Shown here: piece by piece, positions 58,136-64,000 of the stretch
Layout of the letters: each line of letters starts with the position of its first letter
Numbering within the stretch: the first letter of the stretch is position 1
Translations under genes and position numbers: made by a program
Origin: Fusarium oxysporum f. sp. lycopersici 4287
Taxonomy: Eukaryota; Ascomycota; Sordariomycetes; Hypocreales; Nectriaceae
Length of the DNA: 64,000 nucleotides
NCBI RefSeq assembly: GCF_000149955.1
Contig: NC_030986.1
Span: forward strand, 2,882,084-2,946,083
Reading direction: 5' to 3'
The notes under the pieces: generated by a model
Databases searched by the model: none
Told to the model about the DNA's origin: nothing
What the model saw: only the letters and a program-made list of their open reading frames with translations

Positions 58136-60374
58136 GGTCGCTAATGTGGAGTTTCGAGATGATCGACGGAGGCTATTTATTGTGACAGGGTGTTATTTTT
58201 TTTTTTTTGTCTATCGATATTCGTTTATGTTGCACCAGATTGTCGTGATAATGTTCCGATGTTGACTGCCGGGCCAATAGAGTCGAGAATATCGTAACCG
58301 AAGAAATAATATGAATGTTGAAGTATAGGACAAGGAAGAAGCGGCTCAGGGGGACATGAGGACTTAAAAGGCAGACGATAAGTTTGATCAGGGAGGGAGG
58401 CTTGTCCTATAATCATGCCATTCATTGGATGCTATCCAATGCAAAATACACGGTCAAGTCAAACGCCTCTGCATCGTTTGGCGAAAGGGTATCTCAGACA
58501 TGCAGCCCCCTTCGTCAGCAGAGTCGATATACTTTTTGGTTGACCAGGCGAGAAGTACAGCATTGATTACTTAGTAGCAAGAAGACCCAAGACTTTGGTA
58601 AACTCCCGAAACGGGCTTGCGTCAACCTTAAGTAACTTATGGATTGTGCACAGTCGCTCAAGTAACGCACGCAGCTCCCGATCGATCTCGCAAAACAAAA
58701 TCCATTCAGGCAAAGCCACAGGGAAAACCCAAGATTCAGGTTTGAGGGTGCGGAGCCAATAGAGATCCGTAGCTTGGGTGGTCGAGAACGAGAACCCTGC
58801 TTTGTCCCCTGCTTGCTTGTGTTTTGGATTTGCTGGGGTTGTACTGTAAATCTTGAAGACGTAAACCTGGGGTTTGACCAGGAGAGAACTGTATAACAGT
58901 AAACATTTGAGGAAGATATAAATGCTTTCAGAGCTTAGATATTAATATGATGATATTCCAGTGCTTAAATCATCTATAGGGAGGAATACTTGAGCAGTAT
59001 GTCGCCTCTTCGGAGTACTTGGAGACCCAACCGCCAGTTCAAAAATAGCATCGCGTCAGGAACACAGCTCATCCCTGTTTTTTCTGCTTGTAACACCCAA
59101 TTTTCTACGGATATGCCTTGCAGAACCTCCATACCAATACCAAGCAAAGCACAGCCAACGCAGCGGGGGGGTTCTCATGACCTCAACATCAACTCAATCC
59201 TTCAACAACTTGGACAGTTCTTTTCCGAATCCTTAGGTTGGCTGCAGAGTAATTCAGTGGCTGGCAATACGTACCAAGTACTTTTCGGGACTGGATCCCG
59301 GGACAATAACCGTTCGATCCGTTCGACATGTGCATATTGACAGGACCTCAATACTCAATAACTACGTATTTGTGCAACAAGGGACCCCCTAGGCTACTCG
59401 CCTCCGATCAGAGCAGGGAACGTTTTCCATTATGGAAAAGAAAAACACACAGACATTTCAATAGCATAAAATCTCGGAGATTTGTACGGGTACCCACGCT
59501 ATATCGACTAGCCATCCCTCCACACAAATTGCGCATTTCACAATTATCGCCAAGTCTTGAAAGCTTCGGTTAAAACTACGGTGATGCGAATCCTCCTGAC
59601 GGTTCACCGTACTGCGTACCCATATGTACAGTACATGCGTGCATCTTGCGTGTGTTGGCATTTGCTGTGGGGGGGGACTCGTCATGAGAACCGACATATC
59701 CGCAGGTATGTAGCTCTCGTTATGGTTGAGAGATTGGGATACAACTGGACAGTCATGGCATCATTCTTATTCATCTAGTGGTTTGTGCTCCCTCTGAACA
59801 ATGAGTTATCGAACCCTTGACTTACCATTCTATACCGCTTCTTCTCAATTGCTGAGCCTCAATACAGTACCTAGGTATACAGGGATACCTTGCCATGAAG
59901 TAACCGCTGCTAACATAAGGGTCATTCTGTTCTCAACATCAAAGATGTCATTTTCCCATCAGTCTTTCGCTGCATCGCTTACAGAAGCTAATAAACAGCC
60001 CCATCATCTATCCAAGTTTTAAGGCTCTTGGTAACCAGGAACACCAAGCTAGGTTCATTTTTGTTGCTGATTTTCCAGGTGGCTGGTCTCAAACTTGCAG
60101 GTACATTTGATCGGTGGCTCTGTGCGATACTCCATACACCTTAGCTTCTTCCCTTAGCTCCTCTTAATTAGCAACCGAACTCTTCTTCCATGACGCCAAA
60201 CTCCAAACTCTTCTACGTGCATCAGCATCTTTCAGCTGGCACCTGCAATGTTTACCAACTTCTGACTTGGTTCTGAAACTTAGCTTCCCACTCGCCACAC
60301 CTCAGTGCGGGGATGTGGCCGTGCGTGGCGCAGTACTGCACATCCAGTAAGTAGGTGGGATGCTTCTTCACCCT
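58136..60374. other. 2.2 kb intergenic region
   Basis: Upstream of the F-box gene there is a 13-base T run at 58196-58208. Short frames on both strands, including one of 116 codons at 58990-59340, lack a recognisable motif or splice partners. The last part is the 3' flank of the SNF2 gene. Confidence 0.45.
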
Positions 60375-63300
60375 TCACCCGAACCGCACTCTCTTCGATG
60401 GCCGCGCGGCGAGATCGCTTGTGTTGGATGACGAGTCTATGTGTTGACTCTGATCTCGAACAACTGTGGTTGCATCAAACTGTGTTGTTCGTTTCTTCTC
60501 ATTCGCCATCTCGAGAGGCCTCAGCACTCTCCCCTCAGACCTTGGAGTCTCGTCCAGTACCAAGCCTTCATCAGGGTGTATAGTCCTCCCAAATCCTCGT
60601 CTGAACACGTATTGCGGTGTATCCAGAGGTGACATCTGGTCCTCTTTACTGAACTCGCCTCCCGGCAATGGCGTGATCCGGGCATTCTTGACCCATTCGT
60701 AAATTGGGCCATCATCTAGAATGGATTGAACTCGGCGGTGTTCAGCCTGCGTCATGTGTTCTTTCCGTTCTAAGATAACCTCGTCTATACTATTTTTCAG
60801 TACTAGAGTCTCGACAAAGACTGGTTTTCGCTGGCTGATCCTTCGCGCACGGCCAATTGCCTGCGCTTCAACTTGAGGGTTTAGGACTGGGCTGATAAAG
60901 TAGATCCGTGACGCAACTCTCATATCTAGGCCAAAAGCTGCCTGTGAGATGTCCATAAGGAGAACTCTTCGTCCTTGTTAGCCCATGGCATCAAGAGCGG
61001 TTCAGAAACTCACCTGAAATCATCATTGTGATTGAAAGTGTTGACGTATTGTGATCTTCTCTGAACGGTCAGTCCTTTGGCATAGATTAGATGCTGTACT
61101 TGGAGCTGTTTGAAGTTAGTATTGGGTTTGATAATAGGCATATCCTTCCTTACAACTTCCAGCACACCAGCTAGATACCATGCGATATTGTCATTTTCAT
61201 AGAAGATAAGTATCTTCTCATTTTCCTGATACCTGAGAACGCTATCAATCAGGTATGAAAGTTTGGCTGATACCGTGGATGTGATCTGAACTGTTTCCAA
61301 CGGCCCAAGTGCACCATCAGCGGTAGCTTCGACTTCCGCTTTCACATCACTAATGCCATGAGCATTAGTGATTCGGTGTTTGTCATCTCCCAGTTTCGTA
61401 TTACCGGCCAGGGTTTGGGAGCTGTTTGTTGTCTCATCTGATGTGAGCATGCGCATTCTTGAATCGACACCTTCTTGAATCAATCGGCCATTCAATAGAG
61501 AATTCAGCTCCTCGGGTTTTGATGCTGATTTATAGATGAGTTTCTGGAGTGTCACCAACATGGTTGACGAGCTGCATATGTGGTCCCCAGCTTCTTGGTC
61601 GAGTGACCAAGATGCGCTGACATTGTGCGGTAAACCGTGGACGCTGAGCGGCATCTCGTGAAACGTATTGCTAAGAGCCTTGACCTTATTGGCGGAAACA
61701 ACATGCCCAAACTCAATCGCTTGCTCAAGGAGTTCTCGATCTTGGTCACTGGTGGGTACTTTTTTCTCGGCAAGGAAATCTTCAGCGGTCTCGACAGCTT
61801 TTTCAATATCTTGCTGAGAATAGAACGATCCTCCAAAGAAGCTCGCCTGCTTCAAGTTGTGGACAATCTGAAGAAGAGCCTTTCGCTGTTTGTTGTGAAA
61901 AAAGTAATCCATATCGGTTCGCTGGGATTGGACTGAGTTGAAGATGATCATCATGGAGAAGATGTTGAGCGACATCTGGTCCTGGTACGAACCTTCCAAT
62001 ACAACGAGCTTCTCGTTGACAGGTGGGAAGAGACTATTGACCTCTGCGATCTGATGCCTGATGATGAGAGAGTTGAGAGTTGCTCTTAAGCAGTCCCAGC
62101 GGCCTCCACTATTCTTTTTGTGTTTCGGAAGTAGCAAGTAAGTAGCCCAGTCCGCCATAGTGTCACCAACGTCCAGCGTTGTGTTCGCCCATGGCCGTGC
62201 TCTCAGATAGAGCGCTGCCATAGTACCAATCCTTTCCAGATCCCTTCTCTCCATTTCCAGAATAGAGTTTCTGGATGTGTTGCAAGTCGCCACTGAACCA
62301 CCCTCTTCAGGTTGTGCTACAGATTGAGGTGTTTTTTTTTGCATGTCGACTCCATACAAGCCTTGAGATGGAGTTCCTGTCACAATCCATCGCGCAGAGA
62401 AATGCAAAGCATCCAGAACGAGAAGCATGTTGCTCTTGCTACTCATCCTCGAATGCCCAAGCTTGTGTCCTTCATCGACAATGCATCGCTTGAAATGGAC
62501 CTTGGACAGTGGAGATTGTTCAAGTCCACCCTCTTGTCGAAGTAGGTTTTCCAACCTTGTCTGAGTGAAGAGGATGAGATCGAATTTCGATAAGTCTTCT
62601 GGTTTCGGTAGTGGCTGATCTCGCGTCACAACGAGAACCTCCAGGCCATCGGTATGCTTGCTGATCTCCTGCTTCCACTGCACCAATAAGTTAGGGGGCA
62701 CAACCACAATACTCCCATTACTAAGGTAGAGCCGCTTCTTTTTTGACTGAATTCCGGTACAGAATCTCGTAGTTCGTCGCTGTTCAGATGACTGGATAAA
62801 GTAGTACCCTGGGTTTCTTTCTAGTGCTGCAATGCATCTCTCATACTCGTCCCCTAACTTTATTTTGTAAAGGTCGAAATAGGGACGCCAGGGGACTGCA
62901 TTCCTTGTGGCACAAGACGCAGCCATTTCAGCCAAAGGAGCCAGACGCTTCCTGATTGGGGCTTTCTCAGCACAAACATATTCGGGCGGTTGAGTGGGCA
63001 GTCCTTTTGTTGCAAGAATGAGCGCGAGACAGATGATAGTCTTTCCAGCGCCCATCTCTTCAGCAAGGATGCCGCCAGAGACCCCATCATAGTGTCGTGG
63101 CTCCCTGAGCACTGTACCAGCCACAGTATCAATGTACCATGATCCTCCTTCTTGGTCTTTGACGTGAAGTAGACGCGGGTCAAGCACTTGCTCGGGTTGA
63201 ACCTCTTTTTGTAGCATCATGGCCGATGACCTTCGCTGATACGGATACAGCTCCGACTTCAGTCCTGGAACTTGGCCATCCAAAATATCGCACATGGCAG

Positions 63301-63904
63301 ACTTTGAGTAAGTTTCCTCGATGCTGCTGACTCTAGGCGTAGGTGATGGGATTTTGTTGAAAAGTTGCAACAGAGACATGCCTTCGTTTAGATGTTCGTT
63401 CTGGACAATAGCTTCGTGGAGGAGTGGCTTATCCAACCATATTGCGTTTGGATTTCCAGCCCAGGCTTCCTGTGAGTAGTTCAATTGTCCAAGGACAGCG
63501 TTTCTTGCCTTCAATAGAGACTGGTTGGAGCGGTCCACCATGCTACGGAGGACATCATCGGGCAGAAGATAGACCCTAAGAAGGCCATTATCGGAATCTT
63601 TGTTCTGAATGCTGAATTGAAGTTTTGCCCAGGATGCCCGGAAAAGTTTGATACATGATCGGAGTGTCCCTATACGAGTCAAAGCAATTTCCAGGTTATC
63701 TGGGAGGAAGGGTTCGTCATCTTCTGAGTCTGTTTCGCCGGTTTCTTTTGATAACGAGCCGAAGGTTCTCCATTCCCGAAGTTCATCTAAGAACCATTCC
63801 GAATCTAGTTTGATTTCCGTTCTCTTGATCGGTATACACCCAGTGGGTATGAAAGCTGTTATTTTTGGTGGCATCGTGATCTGAGTAAGGCTGCTACGAG
63901 GCAT
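60375..63904 (-). CDS. SNF2-family ATPase/helicase-like protein, 1160 aa, two exons
   Basis: Exons 63904-61014 and 60966-60375 are joined by a 47-nt intron (GTGAGT...CGAAG), which restores the frame at LLMDISQAAFGLDM. ATG 63904 and ATG 63874 are both possible starts; the window ends 96 bases upstream, so an extra 5' exon cannot be excluded. SNF2 motifs in order: Walker A in GGILAEEMGAGKT (about residue 285), the DEGH box in CIVDEGHKLGHS (about 475), the motif III region WIVTGTPSQGLYG, then after a long insert motif V and motif VI AIGRARRISQRKPV (about 1000). No RING or bromodomain is visible, which argues against a Rad5/HLTF orthologue. The N-terminal 200 residues are unique. The product is probably a nuclear DNA translocase acting on chromatin or stalled complexes. 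Confidence 0.9.
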
Positions 63905-64000
63905 GAGCAGACGCTAGTTCAAGAAGGGCGAACATTAATTCTCATCACAAAGTGAAGTCCGCAGTGGCAAGCCCATGTACTCATTAGGGTTTATCGAAAA

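Overview
The window is a piece of a filamentous ascomycete genome, most likely a Sordariomycete of the Hypocreales and quite possibly Fusarium. The evidence is short GT-AG introns of about 50-65 nt, moderate GC coding sequence separated by AT-richer spacers, and gene content (annexin, Rtg2-like protein, PL4 rhamnogalacturonan lyase, zinc-cluster regulators, F-box protein, SNF2 helicase). The species was not determined. Two runs of N (17675-18136 and 27607-28070) are assembly gaps, and each removes part of a gene.

Layout. 1-9 kb: two single-exon orphan-like genes on the plus strand and a three-exon coiled-coil gene on the minus strand, then a 2 kb spacer. 9.2-16.8 kb: five minus-strand genes, namely a four-exon short-chain dehydrogenase, a secreted PL4 lyase, a small secreted Cys-patterned protein, a small single-pass membrane protein and a secreted Ser/Thr/Pro-rich wall-type protein. 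18.2-25.8 kb: plus-strand annexin (start lost in gap 1), a zinc-finger protein with an apparent one-base deletion, and a BTB-type protein whose coding signal runs past its first stop. 26.9-29 kb: a minus-strand conserved protein broken by gap 2. 29-35 kb: a 6 kb gene-poor block. 35-36.9 kb: an Rtg2-like ASKHA protein.

37-46 kb is the most interesting stretch. Two minus-strand zinc-cluster transcription factor genes share the same unusual cysteine spacing and the same positions for three introns, so they are clearly paralogues. Between them lie 5 kb that hold a small orphan ORF, a pseudogene whose four premature stops are all TAA or TAG, and two hairpin-forming sequences. 46-50 kb is gene-poor with possible decayed coding sequence. 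50.5-64 kb is ordinary housekeeping-like sequence: a large low-complexity protein with a conserved core, an F-box/LRR protein and a SNF2-family ATPase.

The genes do not form an obvious single pathway. The functional themes are cell-surface and wall proteins (11-17 kb) and regulation (zinc-cluster, zinc-finger, BTB, F-box and SNF2 proteins). No tRNA, rRNA, CRISPR, intact transposon or virus-like sequence was recognised. Exon boundaries were worked out by hand from splice-site consensus and reading-frame continuity. Family names rest on recognisable motifs and not on database searches.
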